From MADRE2 sp964397015 (GTDB lineage Bacteria > Desulfobacterota > Desulfobacteria > Desulfobacterales > Desulfobacteraceae), in contig CAYNHL010000064.1 of NCBI GenBank assembly GCA_964397015.1, forward strand, positions 1 to 20,674: a DNA stretch of 20,674 nucleotides, read 5' to 3'. Both the position numbers and the translations under genes were made by a program. How positions within the stretch are numbered: the stretch's first letter is position 1; each line of letters opens with the position of its first letter. Positions 14,806-20,674 of the stretch are shown here, piece by piece. The notes under the pieces are model-generated. The model was not told the origin of the DNA. It worked only from the letters and a program-made list of their open reading frames with translations, and searched no databases.

Positions 14806-15396
14806 CTATCCCAGCAAAACGCTGCCTGCCATCAGGCCGGTGGCTGATTTTTCCCGGTCCGGGGGCGACTTTGTATCAATTTTCCATCCAACCGCAGCAG
14901 CCAGCGATCTGAAATCAACCCCCATGCCTGACATGGATTCCCTTGACCGGTCCGGATGCCGGCAGGCCCCCTGGCCGGACAGAACCGCACACTCGGCATG
15001 CTCTTCACAAAACAGGGTTTTGCAACATCCGCCCGCCAGTCCGTAAGCTTTTTCAAACCCGTTTTCCAAGGCAAATATTTCCAGGCCGGCCGCGGTTTCA
15101 TGAACGATACGGTTTACATCCAGGCGGTCGGGCGAAAGAAGAATTTCCCATGGAATATCGAATTTGAACACCAGCATGTCCGTAAAATCCAGAATATGCC
15201 GTTTGAATTTTTCCGGTCCCATCACATTGGGAGGGCAGCTCATGGATGCCCCGTATCCGGGACATCCCGGTTCTTTGCAGAACCCTGCAAACAGAGGGTC
15301 TATGGGAATATTTTCCACAAGAATGAAGCCCGCGTCGCTCACCCCTGAGGCAAATGCCTGCTCAAGAAGAATGGCTTTTCTTTTATCCATTGTCAT
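14806..15396 (-). CDS. DUF2284-family Cys-rich metal-binding protein
   Basis: A 196-residue cytoplasmic protein with eight cysteines in the DUF2284 pattern: C40 and C45 in CKEPGCPGYG, C54 in SCPP, then C124, C125, C130, C136 and C145 (GGCCKTLFCEEHAEC, then GACRHPDRSR). The layout suggests one or two Fe-S clusters or other metal sites; the family has no established reaction that I can name. The start is supported by AGGAAG about eight bases before ATG 15396, located inside the end of the S4-domain gene; an in-frame ATG at 15390 is also possible. It overlaps that gene by 14 bases, so the two form a coupled pair. The pairing with an RNA-binding protein is unexplained. Confidence 0.85.
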   Translation of the reverse strand: MTMDKRKAILLEQAFASGVSDAGFILVENIPIDPLFAGFCKEPGCPGYGASMSCPPNVMGPEKFKRHILDFTDMLVFKFDIPWEILLSPDRLDVNRIVHETAAGLEIFALENGFEKAYGLAGGCCKTLFCEEHAECAVLSGQGACRHPDRSRESMSGMGVDFRSLAAAVGWKIDTKSPPDREKSATGLMAGSVLLG

Positions 15397-15634
15397 CTTT
15401 GACTTCCTTTATAACTTCAACCACCCGTTTTTCACCCAGCACCTCGATGACATCCCCATGGAATATTTTTTTTCTCTTTTGGGTTTCAATCCGGTGGTTC
15501 ACAAGGACATTTCCTTCCTGGATGAGGTGCTTTGCCTCCCCGCCGCTGGCTGCCAGACCTTCGAATTTCAATATTTTATACAATTCCACGGGTTCTTCAG
15601 TGATCCGGACTGTCCGGGGTAAGGGCATTTCCAT
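15383..15634 (-). CDS. Small S4-domain RNA-binding protein (YbcJ/RlbA-like)
   Basis: From ATG 15634 the product is 83 residues and is almost entirely one S4 domain: ELYKILKFEGLAASGGEAKH, then LIQEGNVLVNHRIETQKRKK, then the FHGDVIEV strand. S4 domains bind structured RNA, usually rRNA or tRNA. The frame stays open to an ATG at 15760, but the extra 42 residues (Leu/Cys/Phe-rich, without family resemblance) and the usual 70-90-residue size favour 15634. A modest AGGCAG precedes this start. Translation of the downstream DUF2284 gene begins within its last codons. Confidence 0.8.
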   Translation of the reverse strand: MEMPLPRTVRITEEPVELYKILKFEGLAASGGEAKHLIQEGNVLVNHRIETQKRKKIFHGDVIEVLGEKRVVEVIKEVKDDNG

Positions 15635-15656
15635 ATAGCGCTGCCTTTTTGTCCAT

Positions 15657-15686
15657 ATTTTATTGAAAAACACCGTGTTAGCACAA
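15657..15686 (-). promoter_or_regulatory. Possible promoter of the S4-DUF2284 pair
   Basis: On the minus strand TTGTGC (15686-15681, weak -35) is followed after 18 bases by TAAAAT (15662-15657, five of six bases of -10). It would start transcription about 15-20 bases before the chosen S4 ATG and would exclude the longer start at 15760. Confidence 0.3.
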
Positions 15687-15787
15687 ACCCGCATTAAAAA
15701 CAACAAACAAACTTGCTTTATCCAAAGGGAGTGTATTAAAACAGGGCGGTAAACATCCATTTCACTTAAAGTTTAAGGATTCGAATC

Positions 15788-16897
15788 ATGGATCAAGTGC
15801 CCGGAAGACTCAATTTATCCCATCTGTTTTTATTCATGCTGCTGTTTTCAGGCTGTTATTTAAGCTACAAAATGATTGAAATCTACCTGCATGCCATCAT
15901 TTTTGCCCTTATACTGACCGTCTTGACCACACCTTTGTACGAACGGATCACCCGGAAACTGAAAGGCAGAACAAACCTGGCAGCAGCTGTCTGTACCCTC
16001 ATGGTAACCATTGTCGTCGTCATTCCGCTGTTCTTCATTCTCATGGCGGTCATCAAGCAGGGAATCCAGACAGCCTCTGCCGCAAACAAGTGGATCGACA
16101 CCCAGGATATGCAGACACTCATGGCACTACCCCTTATTGAAAAAAGCATCCAGCTGTTTAATGCCTACATGCCCAAAGAAGCACTTGCAAGCATTGATTT
16201 TCCTGGAATGGTAAAATCCGTTTCCGCCAATGCCGGTAAACTGTTTATCCAGAACAGCCAGCGGATTATCGGCAATATCACCACCATTTTGTTGAATTTC
16301 ACCCTGATGATATTTATTTATTTTTTTGCCATCCAGAAACAAAAAGAGCTTTTCACCTATATATTCCGCCTGATGCCCCTGTCGGGAGAATACGAAAAAC
16401 TCCTGGTCGACAAGATCAAGGCTGTTTCCAGGTCAGCTATTCTCGGCACCCTGATCACATCAGCCGCCCAGGGGGCGGCCGGTGGAATAGCCTTTGCCAT
16501 ATGCGGTCTTCCGGGCTTGTTCTGGGGTGTCATAATGGCCTTTGCCTCATTGATTCCACTGGTGGGGACCGCCCTGGTATGGGTTCCTGCCGCGGGCTAC
16601 CTGTTTCTTGCCGGCCATTTCAAAAGGGGTATATTCCTGGTCATATGGAGCATCGTGGTGGTTGGAATGATCGATAACCTGCTGCGGCCATTGTTCATGA
16701 AAGGTTCTGCCGGAATGAACACGGTCCTGATTTTTTTCTCCATCATAGGAGGGTTGAACTTTTTCGGCCTGATAGGCCTTCTTTACGGGCCCTTGATTTT
16801 CGGTATCACACTGGTGCTTTTCTATATTTATGAACTGGAATTCAATGATTTCCTCAATTCCCAGGATGAGAAAAAAACCAGGCAGGTGGAATCCTGA
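15788..16897 (+). CDS. AI-2E family (PerM-type) inner-membrane transporter
   Basis: A 369-residue polytopic membrane protein. Hydrophobic segments lie at about 11-27, 31-50, 61-86, 155-182, 215-240, 243-275, 277-300 and 306-350, and a long soluble loop (about 90-150) separates the two halves, as in the AI-2E/UPF0118 family. Characteristic patches are LTTPLYERITRKLKG near 47-61 and the C-terminal stretch with GIAFAICGLPGLFWGVIMAF, PLVGTALVWVPA, DNLLRPLFMKG and GLLYGPLIFG. Family members export small molecules or exchange ions (AI-2, Na+/H+); the substrate here cannot be told. AAGGA lies eight bases before the ATG. The stop overlaps the apbE start by one base (TGATG), so the two are probably co-transcribed. 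Confidence 0.9.
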   Translation: MDQVPGRLNLSHLFLFMLLFSGCYLSYKMIEIYLHAIIFALILTVLTTPLYERITRKLKGRTNLAAAVCTLMVTIVVVIPLFFILMAVIKQGIQTASAANKWIDTQDMQTLMALPLIEKSIQLFNAYMPKEALASIDFPGMVKSVSANAGKLFIQNSQRIIGNITTILLNFTLMIFIYFFAIQKQKELFTYIFRLMPLSGEYEKLLVDKIKAVSRSAILGTLITSAAQGAAGGIAFAICGLPGLFWGVIMAFASLIPLVGTALVWVPAAGYLFLAGHFKRGIFLVIWSIVVVGMIDNLLRPLFMKGSAGMNTVLIFFSIIGGLNFFGLIGLLYGPLIFGITLVLFYIYELEFNDFLNSQDEKKTRQVES

Positions 16898-17949
16898 TGA
16901 CAGGAAAACGTAACACCCTGCTGCTGGCTGCAGCTGCATGGACTGTTCTCGCGTGGGGCAACTTCACATGGATCCCGGGCACGGTGTCCTGTCAGGCTTC
17001 CCAAACAATCGTATCCGGCCGGACCATGGGAACCTATTACCAGGTAAAAATCATATCCGGCGGCCGGGTGGATGCCGCAACCATGAAAAAACAAATCGAT
17101 GCCCTGCTTGAAGGCATCAACGGCCGCCTGTCGATGTTCGATCCGGACAGCGAGCTGTCAAAATTCAACCAGTGGCCGGCTAACCGGCCTTTTTTGGCCT
17201 CGCCCGGCTTTCTGAAGCTGATGTCCACTGCCGGCAGGATTTACCGGCTCACAGACGGTGCATGGGATGGAACCGTCAAACCCCTTGTGGATCTGTGGGG
17301 GTTCGGAACACAGGATCCCCTCCGGACTCTCCCTGATAAAAATGAAATCCTGTTGCTTTTATCCCGCACCGGATTTGACAAAATCCGGATAGATCCCCCA
17401 CAACTTCAAAAGACCATTTCCGGCCTGACTCTTGATTTAAGCTCCATTGCCAAGGGATATGCTGTGGATCAGACTGCTGCATTCCTCGAGCAAAAGGGGT
17501 TTGACAATTTTTTAGTCGATATCGGCGGAGAAATTGCAGCAGCCGGGACGTCGGAACCAGGCAGAAAATGGAAAATCGGCATCGACACGCCGGATCCTGC
17601 CACGCCACATCAGAAAGTATACCTTGCCCTTGCACTCGAGAACCAGTCTATAGCAACCAGCGGTGACTACCGGAATTTCACCGTCATCGACGGCAGATCC
17701 TATTCGCATATCATCGACCCGGCCACGGGATACCCGGTTAAAAACCGCGTCGCCAGCGTATCGGTCATTGCCTCGAACTGCGCCTTTGCCGACGGTCTTG
17801 CCACGGCAATGATGGTCATGGGTGCAGACCGGGCCATTGCCCTGGCAGACCGGCTTGAACAAGTGGCGGCCATGATAGTTTTAAGGATACGGGACGATGA
17901 ATTTGAAAACCTTTATTCATCTGGATTTGAAGCTTTTATTGTCCCTTGA
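16897..17949 (+). CDS. apbE: FAD:protein FMN transferase (ApbE)
   Basis: A 350-residue protein with the ApbE motifs in order: GRTMGTYYQV (41-50), DPDSELSKFN (82-91), LVDLWGFG (130-137), LDLSSIAKGYAVD (179-191), DIGGE (208-212), ATSGDYRNF (253-261), HIIDPATGYP (271-280), and the Mg-binding D299 and T303 in ADGLATAM. ApbE cuts FAD and attaches FMN by a phosphoester bond to a Thr in flavoprotein targets such as RnfG or NqrC, on the outer face of the inner membrane. The N-terminus has a hydrophobic export segment (about 8-21); C32 is a poor lipobox match, so Sec export is clearer than lipidation. No flavinylation target gene is in the window. It is coupled to the AI-2E transporter gene. Confidence 0.95.
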   Translation: MTGKRNTLLLAAAAWTVLAWGNFTWIPGTVSCQASQTIVSGRTMGTYYQVKIISGGRVDAATMKKQIDALLEGINGRLSMFDPDSELSKFNQWPANRPFLASPGFLKLMSTAGRIYRLTDGAWDGTVKPLVDLWGFGTQDPLRTLPDKNEILLLLSRTGFDKIRIDPPQLQKTISGLTLDLSSIAKGYAVDQTAAFLEQKGFDNFLVDIGGEIAAAGTSEPGRKWKIGIDTPDPATPHQKVYLALALENQSIATSGDYRNFTVIDGRSYSHIIDPATGYPVKNRVASVSVIASNCAFADGLATAMMVMGADRAIALADRLEQVAAMIVLRIRDDEFENLYSSGFEAFIVP

Positions 17950-18023
17950 TCCACACCCCCATAAGAAATAAAATATTTCAGATTTAATCATGACCTTCTA
18001 AGAATGAAAATAATATAAAACGT

Positions 18024-19358
18024 TTAACCATTACGTTTCTGGAGTATAACAATATATTCCTGACGCATGGTATTGGCCATTCCGACAATTTGTCTTGGTA
18101 AGGATCTGACAGGCATAAATCCTTTTTCTTTTCCAATATCCGTCACTATTTTATGCAATCCCCTAACAGCATCTTTCCGGATATTCAACGCCTTGCTCAA
18201 CTGGCTATCGTTGGTGCCGATTATGATGGTACACATTCGATCTTTTTTAAGTACTCGAGAACATTCAGAAATCACCTTTTCCATATCTTCAAGGTATATG
18301 ACATATTTTTCTTTTAGATTTTTGCCACGCAGTCCTATCATTTGATTACCTAATTGAAAAATTTCAGTGTCAAAATATTTTAGTTGAGAATCATCATTTT
18401 TAAGATAATCAATGGCAAAACTATAAGGGGGAGAGAATATAATACCATCCAAACTATTGGTTTCAATATCCATATTTCGGGCATCCCCTTGATATAGAGC
18501 TGTTTGAGCCGGCCAAATATTCAATTGTTTAAAGACATGGCTGATTTTATTTACCGCGGCAGTATAACGTTCCAGAATTGATTTAAAATATTCAGCATGT
18601 GATTTTTTTGAGCTTCTTCTTGCATAGCCACCACTATCTAAAAAAGCCAGAAAGATCAAATTGAAAATTTTTTCACTTTCAGCCGGTTCCAACAAGGGAT
18701 TATTTTTTAAAAATAAATTTTGTTGTTGGGAAATTTTTCCTAAACAGGTATCGAAATTAGAAAATTGGTATTCATGCCCGCTAGTAAAAATATCCAGAGA
18801 AGCAGGGTCTATCTTCAAAGCATCGTATTTGGCCTGGGCCATGAATTTACAAAACGGACTGGCATCTATCCCTATTGAATTAATTCCCATTAAAGCAGCC
18901 TCAACAGGCACGGTTCCTGACCCCATCATTGGATCAAGAATGGTGTCCCCTGGCTTTATCCCCATTATATTAATTATAGCTTTTATCATCTGCGGGTGGA
19001 ATTTTCCCCGGTATGGGAAAAGTCCATGCGTAGCATACCCTGTTCTGAACTGGTTGTTGATAAAAAATGATTTTAAGCGGGAAGACGAATAATCCGGAAT
19101 TTTTACTGGATCTCCAGTACAGATGAAATAATGATTGGTGAATTCACCATCTACTTTCACAAAATAGGCGCTGTTTTTTATGAGTTCCTTTTTTGTTAGA
19201 ATACTGCTTTCATAATATGCAAGCGCAAGTTCATATACTTCACTTAATCCAGGAGATATTTCAAGTCCAGAAGAAAACAGTTTATGATACATCCCTTTTT
19301 GTAAAACATTGCGGGCATTGAATATTTTACAATTTAAATTATCGGCGGGCTCTGCCAT
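18024..19358 (-). CDS. DNA methyltransferase of a type II restriction-modification locus (amino methyltransferase)
   Basis: I chose the ATG at 19358 (444 residues) because AAAGGA lies just before it and it overlaps the nuclease stop by only 20 bases; an ATG at 19403 gives 459 residues. The SAM-binding motif DPMMGSGTVPVEA begins at residue 142, preceded by YRGKFHPQ. The catalytic motif SPPY (309-312, in IIFSPPYSFAIDYL) is of the N4-cytosine/N6-adenine type. Motif I precedes motif IV with about 160 residues between them, which leaves room for a target-recognition region. No break is visible, so it is probably active. The gene is AT-rich compared with apbE. It lies directly after a frameshifted nuclease gene and its controller on the same strand. 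It may now act as a solitary methylase. Confidence 0.82.
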   Translation of the reverse strand: MAEPADNLNCKIFNARNVLQKGMYHKLFSSGLEISPGLSEVYELALAYYESSILTKKELIKNSAYFVKVDGEFTNHYFICTGDPVKIPDYSSSRLKSFFINNQFRTGYATHGLFPYRGKFHPQMIKAIINIMGIKPGDTILDPMMGSGTVPVEAALMGINSIGIDASPFCKFMAQAKYDALKIDPASLDIFTSGHEYQFSNFDTCLGKISQQQNLFLKNNPLLEPAESEKIFNLIFLAFLDSGGYARRSSKKSHAEYFKSILERYTAAVNKISHVFKQLNIWPAQTALYQGDARNMDIETNSLDGIIFSPPYSFAIDYLKNDDSQLKYFDTEIFQLGNQMIGLRGKNLKEKYVIYLEDMEKVISECSRVLKKDRMCTIIIGTNDSQLSKALNIRKDAVRGLHKIVTDIGKEKGFMPVRSLPRQIVGMANTMRQEYIVILQKRNG

Positions 19359-19918
19359 CAGTTCCTTTTTTGATAGGTAAAACATCCATTGATGTGGCAT
19401 CATGTTCTATCTCAATGATTGCAAGAACACCTTCAGATATGGCAAGATTCCTCCACACAGGGAAATATGGCTCAATTTCTGCAAAATTGCCAATTCTGTC
19501 CGTCAGGTATTTGTACATATCTCGTACCGCCTTCAATTACATTATCAAGCAGACCCACAGCCATCTTATTCAAAGCTCTGTGGCTTGAGGAAATATTACC
19601 GGTTTCCCATTCCACAGCAAAAAATTTATTATCAGGCAAAAATTTTACGGAATCAACCGGGCCCGGCCGCAGACGAGAAGCAATTTTCATGCGGTATTCA
19701 CCTTTCCAACCATTCCTTTCAAGGGATGCAATAAAATTCTTTTTTATGGGAACCACGCCATTTGCCTTTTTAACAGGATACAGGATGAACTTTTGGCTGT
19801 TTACAGGCCAGGTTATGCTTGTTATGGCCTCATGTACTTCCTCAAGTATGATTTTAAATGTATCCGACCTGGAAAAAGGACCTTTCTGTAGCAAAAATTC
19901 AGTTTTCAATATTTTCAT
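19339..19918 (-). pseudogene. Frameshifted BamHI-like type II restriction endonuclease
   Basis: Two overlapping minus-strand frames make one protein. The first (ATG 19918, AGGAA upstream) runs through VDSVKFLPDNKFFAVEWE and TGNISSSHRALNKM to VIEGGT and then loses sense. The second, in another frame, reads RDMYKYLTDRIGNFAEIEPY, FPVWRN, a VLAIIEIEHD strand and KKGTDGRA and stops at 19339. Joined near 19527-19530 they give about 190 residues, close to the size of BamHI-type enzymes. The Asp followed by ExE (EWE) fits the PD-(D/E)xK-like active site of that group. From memory of relatives, about six residues are missing between GG and RDM, so a deletion of about 17 bases is more likely than a single-base read error. 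The nuclease should be dead. The family name rests on recalled resemblance, not a search. Confidence 0.7.
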
Positions 19919-20138
19919 TTAAAAGTTCCTCTACATCTTGGATAAAGTCAGCAGCAGTGGTGTTAAGTGTTTTGGAAAGTAGCAGAATGGTTGTGAGACT
20001 GGGTTGACGTAATCCCCTTTCAAGAAGTGATATATAGCTGCGATCCAGTCCGCATTCCTGTGACAATTTTTCTTGAGACAATTTTTTAATGGCTCTGTGT
20101 TTTCTAAGTACCTGGCCGAATATTTTTTCTATCCTCAA
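19899..20138 (-). CDS. Restriction-modification controller (C) protein, XRE-type HTH
   Basis: I chose TTG 20138 (79 residues): AGGAG lies eight bases upstream and the product then has the usual size of C proteins, while the frame open to ATG 20213 adds 25 residues without resemblance and would run over the C-box. The helix-turn-helix is LSQEKLSQECGLDRSYISLLERG, written here in two parts because it spans residues 20-42: LSQEKLSQEC and GLDRSYISLLERG, followed by RQPSLTTILLLSKTLN. C proteins dimerise on C-boxes upstream of their own gene and activate C and nuclease transcription with delay, so methylation comes first. Its end overlaps the start of the broken nuclease gene by 20 bases, the standard C-R layout. 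Confidence 0.85.
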   Translation of the reverse strand: MRIEKIFGQVLRKHRAIKKLSQEKLSQECGLDRSYISLLERGLRQPSLTTILLLSKTLNTTAADFIQDVEELLNENIEN

Positions 20139-20196
20139 AGACGAATCTCCTAAATTTGCTGAAAACAACAATACATAGTTTGTTCTTGTGATTCTA

Positions 20197-20210
20197 CAGA
20201 CTATAGTCTG
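20197..20210. promoter_or_regulatory. C-box-like operator palindrome
   Basis: CAGACTATAGTCTG is a perfect 14-bp palindrome 58 bases before the C-gene start. It contains the GACT...AGTC half-sites typical of C-boxes. A possible degenerate second site (ACTATG on the minus strand, at about 20174-20179) lies between it and the gene, as expected for the paired operators of C-regulated promoters. It sits in the 152-base space between the C gene and the divergent HTH gene, so it could control both directions. Confidence 0.6.
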
Positions 20211-20290
20211 CAAAAAAACATTTGATCGGGCTCGATTTGTATGGTAATAAATTCCAATAATGGTTTTGAATCAAAAAATTAAGGATAAAA

Positions 20291-20641
20291 ATGCTTTTTA
20301 AGGCTTTGCAGTTAGATGATAACCAATCTCTGAATCAATTTGCCCGTAAAACCCATATTCCTGTAAAACGACTTAAATATTACAATGATTCCAGAATAAT
20401 GCCTTCAGGAAAGGATCTTGACGTAATATTAAAGGAAGCTGATATTTCTTTAACCAAATTGATGCTTTTGACAGGAAATTTGACTAGGGAATTGAAAACA
20501 TTGCTTGCTAATCATGCAGATCAAATAAGCAGAATTTTATCTCCTCATCCAAAAAAAGAAAAATCTGTGAAACAAATAAAACCAATTTTTACTACAGAAC
20601 TGGGAGAATTGTTTCAAAGGGGTGCAACACAAAAAAGTTGA
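20291..20641 (+). CDS. HTH protein resembling the truncated N-terminus of a DNA methyltransferase
   Basis: A 116-residue protein with AAGGA about six bases before the ATG. Residues about 12-50 look like an HTH (SLNQFARKTHIPVKRLKYYN, then MPSGKDLDVILKEA). A helical region and a Lys-rich linker (about 84-96) follow. The last part, IFTTELGELFQ, resembles the start of the catalytic domain of amino DNA methyltransferases, where an aromatic residue-x-GD-C segment usually follows. Here it is replaced by RGATQKS and a stop, and no frame in the last 33 bases of the window restores it. I read this as an amputated second methyltransferase that may survive as a small DNA-binding protein. A stand-alone regulator is the alternative. 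It diverges from the C gene and shares its control region. Confidence 0.5.
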   Translation: MLFKALQLDDNQSLNQFARKTHIPVKRLKYYNDSRIMPSGKDLDVILKEADISLTKLMLLTGNLTRELKTLLANHADQISRILSPHPKKEKSVKQIKPIFTTELGELFQRGATQKS

Positions 20642-20674
20642 AGAATTTTCATAAAAGGCTGGACTCAATCATCA

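Noticed and set aside
15635..15760. N-terminal extension of the S4-domain protein to ATG 15760
   Set aside because: The added 42 residues do not fit an S4 protein, there is no good ribosome-binding site, and the likely promoter lies inside this stretch.
16897..17949. ApbE as a lipoprotein through C32
   Set aside because: The residues before C32 (GTVS) fit a lipobox poorly and the Cys lies far from the hydrophobic core, so lipidation is not claimed.
18003..18041. AAACGT...ACGTTT inverted repeat near the methyltransferase end as a terminator
   Set aside because: The six-base AT-rich stem with a nine-base loop is too weak, and such pairs are expected by chance in this AT-rich stretch.
20139..20213. 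N-terminal extension of the controller protein to ATG 20213
   Set aside because: It would cover the C-box region and adds 25 unrelated residues, while TTG 20138 has an AGGAG at ideal distance.
1..20674. CRISPR arrays, tRNA or rRNA genes, insertion sequences
   Set aside because: I found no regularly spaced repeats, no cloverleaf or rRNA-like segments, and no transposase-like frames or terminal inverted repeats.

Overview
The window looks like chromosome of a Gram-negative, probably anaerobic, free-living bacterium. The gene mix points to the Desulfobacterota (Desulfobacteraceae-like sulfate reducers): a FecR protein beside a CHASE2 adenylate cyclase, a PAS-GAF kinase with a Cys-rich insert, a DUF2284 protein, and ApbE with an AI-2E family permease. 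This assignment is an inference; no rRNA or other marker gene is present. The middle (about 990-17950) has uniform, moderately GC-rich coding sequence. Both ends (1-930 and 17950-20674) are visibly AT-richer and look like accessory DNA.

Layout. Positions 1-930: the C-terminus of an unrecognised protein, an overlapping small membrane protein and a short decayed reading frame. Positions 992-3194: a SpoU/TrmH-type RNA methyltransferase and a compact RhlE-type DEAD-box helicase. Positions 3224-6492: an AsmA-family protein (minus strand) and an exported serpin (plus strand), diverging from two TTGACA promoters. Positions 6502-8391: a PAS-GAF-HisKA histidine kinase on the minus strand, diverging from a three-gene plus-strand operon at 8673-14742. 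Positions 14806-15634: a DUF2284 protein and an S4-domain RNA-binding protein, overlapping on the minus strand. Positions 15788-17949: an AI-2E family permease overlapping apbE. Positions 18024-20641: a decayed type II restriction-modification locus.

The most interesting unit is the tightly coupled 8673-14742 operon. Gene 1 is a TPR plus outer-membrane beta-barrel protein built like the Slam (DUF560) exporters. Gene 2 has a Sec signal, a FecR domain and a C-terminus matching the terminal barrel of TbpB-like proteins, the known Slam substrate class. Gene 3 is a CHASE2-transmembrane-class III adenylate cyclase with all catalytic residues visible. The order suggests an exporter and its surface substrate coupled to cAMP signalling, possibly with the divergent histidine kinase as regulator. 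I know of no description of this combination as one system.

The second notable unit is the restriction-modification locus. It has an intact controller (C) gene with a TTG start, a perfect C-box-like palindrome upstream, a BamHI-like endonuclease gene broken by a frameshift, an apparently intact DNA methyltransferase, and a divergent HTH protein that looks like the amputated N-terminus of a second methyltransferase. It reads as a horizontally acquired system that has lost its nuclease and kept methylation.
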